Source of the DNA: SAR86 cluster bacterium
GTDB taxonomy: Bacteria; Pseudomonadota; Gammaproteobacteria; Pseudomonadales; Azotimanducaceae
NCBI GenBank assembly: GCA_013204195.1
Contig: JABMOJ010000205.1
Coordinates: 1-6,120, forward strand
Length of the DNA stretch: 6,120 nucleotides
Direction of reading: 5' to 3'
This document shows, piece after piece, positions 1 through 5,640 of this stretch. Made by a program: the position numbers and the translations under genes. Each line of letters starts with the position of its first letter. The first letter of the stretch is position 1. The notes beneath the pieces are model-generated. The model was not told where the DNA came from. It did not search any database and was given only the letters and a program-made list of their open reading frames with translations.

Positions 1-933
1 GCGATGGGCTGCACCTCAACCACGGCATTTATCTCGATCCATAATATGGCGACCTGGATGATTGCCGAATATGGCAGTGAGCAAACCGTCGATCAGTTTT
101 GCCCCGATCTCATCAGCGGCGACCAGCTTGCCAGCTATTGTCTGACCGAAGCTGGCGCTGGTTCTGATGCGGGTTCCTTGCGGACTCGAGCAGAGTTAGT
201 GGGCGATCACTACGTAGTTAACGGCGCGAAAATGTTTATTTCTGGTGCCGGCCAGACTGATGTGCTGGTGGTGATGGTTAGAACAGCGGATACCGGCTCG
301 CGGGGTATTAGTACCCTGGTCATACCGGCCGATTCACCGGGCATCAGTTTCGGCTCAAATTTGGAGAAAATGGGCTGGCACAGCCAACCGACTCGAGAGA
401 TTAATTTTGATCAGGTGCGCGTGCCTGTGGCGAACCGGCTCGGTAAGGAAGGTGAGGGCTTTAAAATCGCCATGAAGGGCCTGGACGGCGGGCGTATTAA
501 TATCGCCACCTGTTCTATTGGTACGGCGCAAGCGGCTATAAATCGCAGCCAGGTCTATATGTTGGAGCGCCAGCAGTTCGGCGCGCCCCTGGCAAGCTTT
601 CAGGCACTACAATTTAAATTAGCCGATATGGTGACTGAACTCGTCGCTGCCCGCCAAATGGTTCGACTTGCGGCCTTTAAGGTTGACCAGGGCGATCATC
701 AGGCCAGCGTCTATTCTGCCATGGCGAAGCGGTTCGCCACAGATGTGGGGTTTGAGGTCTGCAATCAGGCGCTGCAGATCCATGGTGGCTACGGTTACAT
801 GCAAGAGTACCCGCTGGAACGTTATCTGCGCGATACTCGGGTGCACCAGATTCTGGAAGGCACTAATGAAATCATGCGGTTGATTGTCTCCAGGCATCTA
901 CTGACCCAAGCCGATATCGAGACCATTCAATAG
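1..933 (+). CDS. Isobutyryl-CoA dehydrogenase-like acyl-CoA dehydrogenase (5' end missing)
   Basis: This FAD enzyme oxidises a short branched acyl-CoA, most likely isobutyryl-CoA to methacrylyl-CoA in valine breakdown, passing electrons to electron-transfer flavoprotein. The reading frame is open from base 1, so the ATG at 4 is probably internal. About 310 residues are visible against roughly 380-390 for the family, so about 75 N-terminal residues lie outside the window. The flavin-binding segment CLTEAGAGSD is at 139-168, with Ala where many relatives have Pro. The segment HQILEGTNEIMR carries the expected catalytic base Glu at 856-858. Stretches such as FISIHNM, FISGAG, GWHSQPTR, LDGGRINIA and QALQIHGGYGY match mitochondrial ACAD8 (isobutyryl-CoA dehydrogenase) closely as I recall it. 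The gene order (hydratase, hydrolase, mmsB) supports this substrate. A 2-methylbutyryl-CoA or other short-chain specificity is the main alternative. Confidence 0.9.
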   Translation, partial: AMGCTSTTAFISIHNMATWMIAEYGSEQTVDQFCPDLISGDQLASYCLTEAGAGSDAGSLRTRAELVGDHYVVNGAKMFISGAGQTDVLVVMVRTADTGSRGISTLVIPADSPGISFGSNLEKMGWHSQPTREINFDQVRVPVANRLGKEGEGFKIAMKGLDGGRINIATCSIGTAQAAINRSQVYMLERQQFGAPLASFQALQFKLADMVTELVAARQMVRLAAFKVDQGDHQASVYSAMAKRFATDVGFEVCNQALQIHGGYGYMQEYPLERYLRDTRVHQILEGTNEIMRLIVSRHLLTQADIETIQ

Positions 934-982
934 TCAAAAATTCAATTACCGCCTGCCAATCGAACACGGCAGCGATCCACCT

Positions 983-988
983 AAAGGA
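983..988 (+). promoter_or_regulatory. Ribosome binding site that decides the hydratase start
   Basis: AAAGGA lies only 1 nt before the ATG at 990 but 7 nt before the in-frame ATG at 996. Normal spacing therefore favours 996 as the start codon. Confidence 0.65.
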
Positions 989-995
989 CATGCCC

Positions 996-1772
996 ATGAC
1001 CGAGAAGCTGTTGCTAGAGATTAAAGACCACACTGCCATCATCACCATCAATAATCCCGGCGCCAATACCTGGGATGCTGAGAATCTCACTGCTTTACGG
1101 GACAGGGTAGTTGAATTGAACGCCAATGATGAGATCTATTCGCTGGTGATCACCGGTCAAGGGGAAAAGTTCTTTTCTGCCGGGGCTGACCTGAAAATGT
1201 TTGCCTCGGGTGATAAGCAGGTCGCGCGGGACCTGGCGGAGAAATTCGGCGCCGCCTTTGAAGCTCTGGCAAATTTCCGTGGTGTGTCTATCGCTGCCAT
1301 CAATGGCTATGCCATGGGTGGTGGCCTTGAATGTGCCATGGCCTGTGATATACGTATCGCTGAAGTTCAGGCCGTGATGGCCTTGCCGGAAGCCACTGTG
1401 GGTTTGTTACCGGCAGGGCTGGGCACCCAACACCTGGCCTGGTTGGTGGGTGAAGGCTGGGCAAAGCGCATGATTCTCTGCGGCGAGCGGGTGGACGCGG
1501 CGACAGCGGAACGTATTGGCTTGATCGAAGAAGTGGTTGGCAAAGGTGAAGCCCTGACCAGCGCACTGGCACTGGCAGCCAAAGTCGAAGGTCAGAGCCC
1601 GACCAGCGTCAGCGCCTGCAAACGACTGATTCAGGCGGCGCGATCAGGCAGCATCACCGATGCCTACCAGGCTGAGCGCGACGCCTTTGTGAACCTGTTT
1701 GATACTCAGGATCAGGCAGAAGGCGTCAATGCCTTCCTGGAGAAGCGTCAGCCACAATGGAAGAATGCGTAA
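996..1772 (+). CDS. Enoyl-CoA hydratase (probable methacrylyl-CoA hydratase)
   Basis: This crotonase-fold enzyme adds water to a 2-enoyl-CoA. In this operon the likely reaction is methacrylyl-CoA to 3-hydroxyisobutyryl-CoA. The product is 258 residues, typical for a single-domain hydratase. The start at 996 is chosen over the in-frame ATG at 990 because of the ribosome-binding-site spacing. The first oxyanion-hole segment FFSAGADLK is at residues 59-67 and the second, GYAMGGGLE, at 104-112. Both catalytic glutamates are present: Glu112 (in GGGLECAM) and Glu132 (in LPEATVG). They are 20 residues apart, as in rat mitochondrial hydratase (Glu144/Glu164), so an active hydratase is expected. The segment after Glu132 reads GLLPAGLGTQ rather than the common PGAGGTQ. 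The gene begins 62 nt after the dehydrogenase and ends 3 nt before the next gene. A broad short-chain hydratase role is possible. Confidence 0.88.
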   Translation: MTEKLLLEIKDHTAIITINNPGANTWDAENLTALRDRVVELNANDEIYSLVITGQGEKFFSAGADLKMFASGDKQVARDLAEKFGAAFEALANFRGVSIAAINGYAMGGGLECAMACDIRIAEVQAVMALPEATVGLLPAGLGTQHLAWLVGEGWAKRMILCGERVDAATAERIGLIEEVVGKGEALTSALALAAKVEGQSPTSVSACKRLIQAARSGSITDAYQAERDAFVNLFDTQDQAEGVNAFLEKRQPQWKNA

Positions 1773-1775
1773 ACT

Positions 1776-2906
1776 ATGACTGATGTTTTGTTATTTGAAA
1801 CTGTACCGGGCCAGTTAGGCAGTAAGCTGGGTCTGGTGACGCTGAATGCGCCGGCAACATTGAATAGCCTGAGCCTCGAGATGATCGACTTGCTGATGCC
1901 GCAGCTGATCGCCTGGCGTGAAGACGATACTATTGTCATGGTCATATTCCAGAGCAGCAACGACAAGGCATTCTCTGCCGGTGGTGACATTCAGGCTTTG
2001 TATCAGTCAATGGTGGCACATCCTGGTGGACCGAACCCGTATGCAGAAGATTTTTTTGAGCGCGAGTATCGGCTTGATTACCTGATTCATACCTACCCGA
2101 AACCGACGTTGGTCTGGGCCCACGGCATTGTCATGGGGGGCGGTCTGGGCATCATGGGCGGTTGCAGTCATCGAATTGGCACGCCATCGACGAGATTAGC
2201 CCTGCCGGAAATCACCATCGGGCTATTCCCTGATGCGGGTGCCACCTGGTTTCTGAGTCAGATGCCGCGACACTGGGCTTACTTTATGGCCTGGACGGGT
2301 TGTCAGTTGAATGCCCAGGATGGCTTGGCAGTGGGCTTGATTGATTACCTGCTCGATTATGCTGAACAAGCGGCCCTACTTGAATGCCTGACAAACGAAA
2401 CCTGGAGCGCTGATGGTGAGGCGAATAAGCAGCGGCTGAGTCAGGTTTTGCAAGATGCAGTCGACGTCGCTCAAAATTTTCCACCGAGTCAATTAGTCCC
2501 TCATGAAGCGAGAATTTTGGCAGTGATGGATCAGGTGTTGGCCAGTGAGAAGCCAGTGTCGGCGTTTTATGCCGCAGTAGATGACTTCGCTGACGATAAA
2601 TTTCTGGCCCGAGCGGCTAACGGTATCAAGCGCGGATCCCCGACCACAGCGCATATCATTCACGAGCAGCTCAAGCGGGCCGCCGGCATGTCGCTGCAGC
2701 AGACCTTTGAACTTGAGCTGGTGATTGCCGTGCAATGCAGTCGCCATCCTGATTTTACAGAAGGGGTGAGGGCGCTGCTGATCGATAAGGACAACCAGCC
2801 CCAGTGGCGATTTGGCAGTGTTGATGCTGTCCCATCGGAGTGGCTGCAAGAGCACTTCACACCACCTTGGGATGTTAACCCATTGGCAGATATGCCAGAT
2901 CGTTGA
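1776..2906 (+). CDS. 3-hydroxyisobutyryl-CoA hydrolase (HIBCH-type crotonase)
   Basis: This enzyme hydrolyses 3-hydroxyisobutyryl-CoA to free 3-hydroxyisobutyrate and CoA, which removes the reactive methacrylyl-CoA pool during valine catabolism. At 376 residues it is much longer than a plain hydratase and matches the HIBCH/CHY1 class. It has AFSAGGD (residues 65-71) and GIVMGGGLG (117-125). The first hydratase glutamate is replaced by Gly125, as in hydrolases. Glu145 and Asp153 in LPEITIGLFPD are spaced like the catalytic Glu/Asp pairs of human HIBCH and Arabidopsis CHY1. The following DAGATWFL departs slightly from the more usual DVGG pattern. The C-terminal part, from about residue 200, is the helical extension seen in this class. 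The start lies 3 nt after the preceding stop with only a weak GGAAG at 1759-1763, so translation is probably coupled. Automatic annotation often labels this class simply enoyl-CoA hydratase/isomerase. Confidence 0.88.
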   Translation: MTDVLLFETVPGQLGSKLGLVTLNAPATLNSLSLEMIDLLMPQLIAWREDDTIVMVIFQSSNDKAFSAGGDIQALYQSMVAHPGGPNPYAEDFFEREYRLDYLIHTYPKPTLVWAHGIVMGGGLGIMGGCSHRIGTPSTRLALPEITIGLFPDAGATWFLSQMPRHWAYFMAWTGCQLNAQDGLAVGLIDYLLDYAEQAALLECLTNETWSADGEANKQRLSQVLQDAVDVAQNFPPSQLVPHEARILAVMDQVLASEKPVSAFYAAVDDFADDKFLARAANGIKRGSPTTAHIIHEQLKRAAGMSLQQTFELELVIAVQCSRHPDFTEGVRALLIDKDNQPQWRFGSVDAVPSEWLQEHFTPPWDVNPLADMPDR

Positions 2907-2931
2907 GTCTTGGTAGACAAGGAGTTTTTGA

Positions 2932-3843
2932 ATGACAGATATTGGATTTATTGGTCTGGGTAACATGGGTGGACCCATGGCTGCGAATCTGCTGAAGGCG
3001 GGTTACAAGGTTAAAGTCTTTGATTTGGTGCCGGCGGCACTGGCGGAGCTTGAATCCCTCGGCGCGACAGCCTGCGATAGTGCCGCAGAGGTTGTAGTTG
3101 ATGTTGATGTCGTTGTTTCCATGCTGCCAGCGTCAGTGCATGTTGAGCGGCTCTATCTTGGCGATGGTATGAGCGAGAAGGGAATTTTACCGCATATATC
3201 GCCTGCGACCCTCGTGATTGACTGCAGCACCATTGCCTCAGCGTCTGCGCAAAAGGTCTCTGCAGCGGCTGGCGAACGTGGCATCACCATGCTTGACGCC
3301 CCTGTGTCAGGTGGCGTGGGCGGTGCGGTTGGCGGCACCCTTACCTTTATCGTGGGTGGTTCTGCCGCTGGATTGGCAAGCGCGCGGCCCATGCTTGAAG
3401 TCATGGGCAAGAACATTTTTCATGCCGGCGCTGCCGGTGCCGGCCAGGTCGCAAAAATTTGTAATAACATGCTGTTATCTGTCCTGATGACAGGCACCGC
3501 CGAGGCTTTGCAGTTGGGCGTCGATAACGGCTTGGATCCTGCGGTTTTGTCCGAGATTATGCGCAAAAGCTCCGGCGGTAACTGGGCTTTGGAAGTGTAT
3601 AACCCCTATCCGGGTGTGATGGACGGTGTGCCTGCCTCGAAAGATTATGCCGGTGGCTTTTTGGTGGATCTGATGATCAAGGACCTGGGCTTAGCGATGG
3701 AGGCTGCGCTGGCCAAGGGTTCAGCCACACCCATGGGTTCGTTGGCGCGCAATCTCTACATTTCCCATGGCAAGGATGGCTATGGTCGAAAAGACTTTTC
3801 CAGCATTCAGAAGGTTTTCCTGAAGGCCGCTAACGAAGATTAA
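2932..3843 (+). CDS. mmsB: 3-hydroxyisobutyrate dehydrogenase
   Basis: This NAD(P)-dependent beta-hydroxyacid dehydrogenase is expected to oxidise 3-hydroxyisobutyrate to methylmalonate semialdehyde, the last step encoded here for valine. The product is 303 residues, close to Pseudomonas MmsB. The N-terminal Rossmann motif GFIGLGNMGGPMAANL is at residues 5-20. The substrate-binding segment DAPVSGGVGGAVGGTLTF follows in the middle. GAGQVAKICNN places the catalytic Lys at residue 175 and the conserved Asn at 179. The C-terminal helical domain includes SSGGNWAL and KDLGLAMEA. The start has a strong ribosome binding site (AAGGAG, 2919-2924, 7 nt spacing), and the gene is 25 nt after the hydrolase. 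Related family members act on L-serine, tartronate semialdehyde or 6-phosphogluconate. The neighbours favour 3-hydroxyisobutyrate, but substrate choice is inferred from context. Confidence 0.92.
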   Translation: MTDIGFIGLGNMGGPMAANLLKAGYKVKVFDLVPAALAELESLGATACDSAAEVVVDVDVVVSMLPASVHVERLYLGDGMSEKGILPHISPATLVIDCSTIASASAQKVSAAAGERGITMLDAPVSGGVGGAVGGTLTFIVGGSAAGLASARPMLEVMGKNIFHAGAAGAGQVAKICNNMLLSVLMTGTAEALQLGVDNGLDPAVLSEIMRKSSGGNWALEVYNPYPGVMDGVPASKDYAGGFLVDLMIKDLGLAMEAALAKGSATPMGSLARNLYISHGKDGYGRKDFSSIQKVFLKAANED

Positions 3844-3889
3844 GCGCATGCTAGGGTCGATTTTTGAATCGGCAGCAGCCCTGCGAGGG

Positions 3890-4744
3890 TTAGAGTACCT
3901 CGCTCAACACCAGCGCGGCGCCGGTCTCAAGCTGAGCATTGATCGGGCTGTTGATCGCGTCATTGCTTTGGTTATCGGCGCTTTGGCCATCGGAAATCTG
4001 CACGACGGCCAGAAACTGCTGGCCAGCAACAGCGACCACTTGCCCGAGTTTGCCACCTGTAGTCGATAAGATGAGGCTGCCCGGGACTACCGGCGTGTCG
4101 CTGTGGCCCCGGTGCAGTCGACGTTTGAGTACACCCCGATACTGCATTCGCGCAACAATTTCCTGGCCAAGGTAGCAACCCTTGGTAAAACTAATGCCGC
4201 CAAAGCGCTGCAGATTGAGCATCTGTGGAATCAATTCCTCGCGAGTGGCCGTTTCAAGCCAGACATAGCCTTCAGTGAGCTCGGCGAGCTGCCATTGGGC
4301 GTAGCGCTGTGGATCGTCGCTCGCCGCAACGTCGGTCTGGCACCAGTGTTCGTAGCGCGGCCCGACAGTCGAGACTTGGATCGTGATGCCGTCATTGGTC
4401 GCTTGCGTGGTGGCATCAGTCAACGGACCAATACTGCCATAGCAATGATAAGCAGCGGACTCGTCTTTGAGAGCGGCCTTGGAGAAGACAATATACTTTT
4501 TCAGGAACGTCATGGTGGGCTCAACCAATGAACTGTGCATCCGCAGCAGGAATCCTTGTTCGATGGCGACGATCCTGTAGTTAGTCAGCATTCGACCCTG
4601 AATATTACAGGTCGCGCCAATGCCATGGCCGCCGGGTTTTAGCAGCTCAAGGTCGCAGGTGGTATAGCCCTGAAGAAATTTCAGGGCATCCCGGCCGGTG
4701 ATGGACAGGAAACCAAAGTTGTAGAGTTGGATGACATCATTCAT
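3890..4744 (-). CDS. ygfZ: YgfZ/GcvT-family folate-binding protein (Fe-S enzyme maintenance)
   Basis: YgfZ is a cytoplasmic tetrahydrofolate-binding protein related to the glycine-cleavage T protein and to mitochondrial Iba57/Caf17. In E. coli it supports the synthesis or repair of certain Fe-S enzymes, including the tRNA-thiolating MiaB. The diagnostic motif KGCYLGQE is at residues 188-195 with the key Cys190, preceded by GGISFT and followed by IVARMQYRG. Near the N-terminus FLQGYTTCDLELL (residues 23-35) fits the family's FLQGQxTxD region, with Tyr in place of the usual second Gln. At 284 residues it is shorter than E. coli YgfZ (about 326). A polar Asn/Ser-rich stretch (SDGQSADNQSNDAINS, residues 251-266) sits near the C-terminus. 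No clear Shine-Dalgarno precedes the ATG (minus-strand 4744-4742). The gene converges on mmsB with a 46-bp gap and diverges from sdhE. Confidence 0.9.
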   Translation of the reverse strand: MNDVIQLYNFGFLSITGRDALKFLQGYTTCDLELLKPGGHGIGATCNIQGRMLTNYRIVAIEQGFLLRMHSSLVEPTMTFLKKYIVFSKAALKDESAAYHCYGSIGPLTDATTQATNDGITIQVSTVGPRYEHWCQTDVAASDDPQRYAQWQLAELTEGYVWLETATREELIPQMLNLQRFGGISFTKGCYLGQEIVARMQYRGVLKRRLHRGHSDTPVVPGSLILSTTGGKLGQVVAVAGQQFLAVVQISDGQSADNQSNDAINSPINAQLETGAALVLSEVL

Positions 4745-4753
4745 GGCATCTAT

Positions 4754-4785
4754 TCTACATCTCGGTCGAGCGGAAGCGGTATAAT
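4754..4785 (+). promoter_or_regulatory. Candidate sdhE promoter with consensus -10 box
   Basis: A perfect TATAAT lies at 4780-4785 in the 72-bp spacer between the divergent ygfZ and sdhE start codons, placing a start site near 4791-4793, about 25 nt before sdhE. The only -35-like hexamer found is TCTACA at 4754-4759 (4 of 6 matches to TTGACA) with an unusually long 20-nt spacer, so the -35 assignment is weak. Confidence 0.45.
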
Positions 4786-4805
4786 TTTCCGACTATCATT
4801 TTGAA
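4778..4805 (-). promoter_or_regulatory. Weak candidate ygfZ promoter overlapping the sdhE -10 box
   Basis: On the minus strand, TTCAAA (4805-4800) and TATACC (4783-4778) are separated by 16 nt. Each matches the sigma-70 consensus at 4 of 6 positions. The proposed -10 overlaps the opposite-strand TATAAT by four bases. The position is plausible for ygfZ, but the match is only modest. Confidence 0.2.
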
Positions 4806-4816
4806 TCCAAAACAAC

Positions 4817-5074
4817 ATGACTGAAAACCTAGAACTTAACCGCATGCGCTGGCGCTGTCGGCGCGGCTTGCTCGAGCTTGATTTGCTGTTGGGGCCCTTC
4901 TTCGAAGCGATGTATTTGACACTGGATGCTGACCAACAGCTCAGTTTTCAGCGCTTGCTGGAACAGGAAGATCCAGATTTGCTTGAGTGGTTCAGTCAAA
5001 AGTCGAGATCCACCGATCCGGGTATGGCCGCGCTGGTGGATCTGATGTTGAAACGGGTGCAGCCGCCCAGCTAG
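4817..5074 (+). CDS. sdhE: SdhE, FAD assembly factor for succinate dehydrogenase
   Basis: SdhE (YgfY/CptB) is a small cytoplasmic protein that promotes covalent FAD attachment to the flavoprotein subunit SdhA, and to FrdA where present. The product is 85 residues, close to 88 in E. coli. The signature CRRGLLELD contains the RGxxE motif at residues 16-20 (Arg16, Gly17, Glu20). GPFFEAMY, FQRLLEQEDPDLLEWF and the final helix follow the family pattern of a compact five-helix domain. The ATG at 4817 gives the family length; a second in-frame ATG at 4844 would leave only about 7 residues before the RGxxE motif. No convincing Shine-Dalgarno precedes 4817, and the A-rich leader CCAAAACAAC is the only notable feature there. 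ygfX follows, as in many gammaproteobacteria. Confidence 0.93.
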   Translation: MTENLELNRMRWRCRRGLLELDLLLGPFFEAMYLTLDADQQLSFQRLLEQEDPDLLEWFSQKSRSTDPGMAALVDLMLKRVQPPS

Positions 5075-5109
5075 TTGGCGGGTCTGACAGCGATGATTGT
5101 CAGTGCCAA
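5075..5109 (+). other. Interrupted inverted repeat (hairpin) right after the sdhE stop
   Basis: TTGGC (5075-5079) pairs with GCCAA (5105-5109), and CTGACA (5084-5089) pairs with TGTCAG (5098-5103). This gives 11 base pairs around an 8-nt loop, with an asymmetric internal bulge (4 nt against 1 nt). The outer arm begins at the first base after the TAG. No T-run follows, so a classical intrinsic terminator is unlikely. It could be an RNA stability or processing element, a partial terminator between sdhE and ygfX, or an operator. The rest of the gap to 5190 shows nothing I can name beyond the ygfX ribosome binding site. Confidence 0.5.
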
Positions 5110-5178
5110 TAGGGAAGTTTAGCCCGTTCAATAATAGCGTCTAATTTGCCGCTCATTCCGACTCTGACGTATCGACGT

Positions 5179-5184
5179 AGGGGG
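5179..5184 (+). promoter_or_regulatory. Ribosome binding site that decides the ygfX start
   Basis: AGGGGG lies 6 nt before the ATG at 5191, which supports that start over the in-frame TTG at 5146, for which no good site is visible. Confidence 0.65.
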
Positions 5185-5190
5185 AACGAG

Positions 5191-5640
5191 ATGAGATCAC
5201 CGCTAGTCACACAACAACTCAGCCTGCAGATACAAGCCTCTTTCATTTTTTGTTTGTTGGTTACCTTGTTGCATGGTGCCGCGGGACTTGGGCTGTGGCT
5301 GCTTGGGCTACCCGGCTACTGGACTGCTGCTCTGGGTTTCACGTTGCTCACTTCCTGGCTGGCAGCATTGTTGCAGAATGGTTTGCGCTGCGGTCCCAGC
5401 GCTATCACGGGTCTGAGACTCGAAGCTGGCGGTTGGTCCTTGACCACGGGGCAGGATGCTAAGACGACCGCCACGCTGCTGGCGGGTCAGGTCGTATTAA
5501 GCTGGCTGGTTGTGATGCACTTCGAGACGTCTGAGGGCCGACGAATGGCGCTGGCGCTGTTGCCGGATAGCCTGCCAGCGCAGAGTTTTCGACATGTTAG
5601 GGCATTATTACGGCTTGGGTTGGTTGGCTCCAGTGATTAG
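5191..5640 (+). CDS. ygfX: YgfX-family inner-membrane protein
   Basis: YgfX (also called CptA) is a small inner-membrane protein usually encoded next to sdhE. In E. coli the pair was first described as a toxin-antitoxin system acting on FtsZ and MreB, but SdhE's role in flavinylation makes the physiological meaning of the pair debated. This copy has 149 residues, slightly longer than E. coli YgfX (135). Two adjacent hydrophobic segments, about residues 17-39 and 43-62, are joined by a short turn (GLPGYW) and look like a transmembrane hairpin. The soluble C-terminal part has GWSLTTG, SWLVVMHF and GRRMALALLPDSLPAQSFRHVRALLRL, which fit the family's W-L and LPDS-x-FRxLR pattern. The start at 5191 is supported by the ribosome binding site. 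The gene overlaps the end of nadB by 4 bp. Family assignment rests on context and these motifs, since overall identity to E. coli is low. Confidence 0.8.
   Translation: MRSPLVTQQLSLQIQASFIFCLLVTLLHGAAGLGLWLLGLPGYWTAALGFTLLTSWLAALLQNGLRCGPSAITGLRLEAGGWSLTTGQDAKTTATLLAGQVVLSWLVVMHFETSEGRRMALALLPDSLPAQSFRHVRALLRLGLVGSSD

Noticed and set aside
953..972. CTGCC/GGCAG inverted repeat with a 10-nt loop before the hydratase gene
   Set aside because: Five base pairs with a long loop is expected by chance, and it is not followed by a T-run.
2493..2978. 161-codon minus-strand open frame opposite the hydrolase and the start of mmsB
   Set aside because: It runs antisense across two well-supported genes and their junction, and its composition looks like a shadow of the coding strand.
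3858..3871. CGATT-TTTG-AATCG hairpin in the 46-bp gap between the convergent mmsB and ygfZ
   Set aside because: A perfect 5-bp stem with a 4-nt loop, but AT-rich, short and without a T-run on either strand. It is too weak to call a terminator, although its position would suit one.
3848..4069. 73-codon + strand frame just after mmsB
   Set aside because: It overlaps the 3' end of ygfZ on the opposite strand and lacks a ribosome binding site or recognisable motif.
4103..4531. 142-codon + strand open frame opposite ygfZ
   Set aside because: It is antisense to a gene with clear family motifs, has no ribosome binding site and resembles no family I recognise.
5097..5135. Possible promoter for ygfX: TTGTCA (5097-5102) and AATAAT (5130-5135)
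   Set aside because: Each hexamer matches consensus at 5 of 6 positions, but they are 27 nt apart, and no acceptable -10 lies at 16-18 nt from the -35.
5146..5190. TTG start extending ygfX by 15 codons
   Set aside because: There is no ribosome binding site before the TTG, whereas the ATG at 5191 has AGGGGG 6 nt upstream, and the shorter form is closer to the family length.
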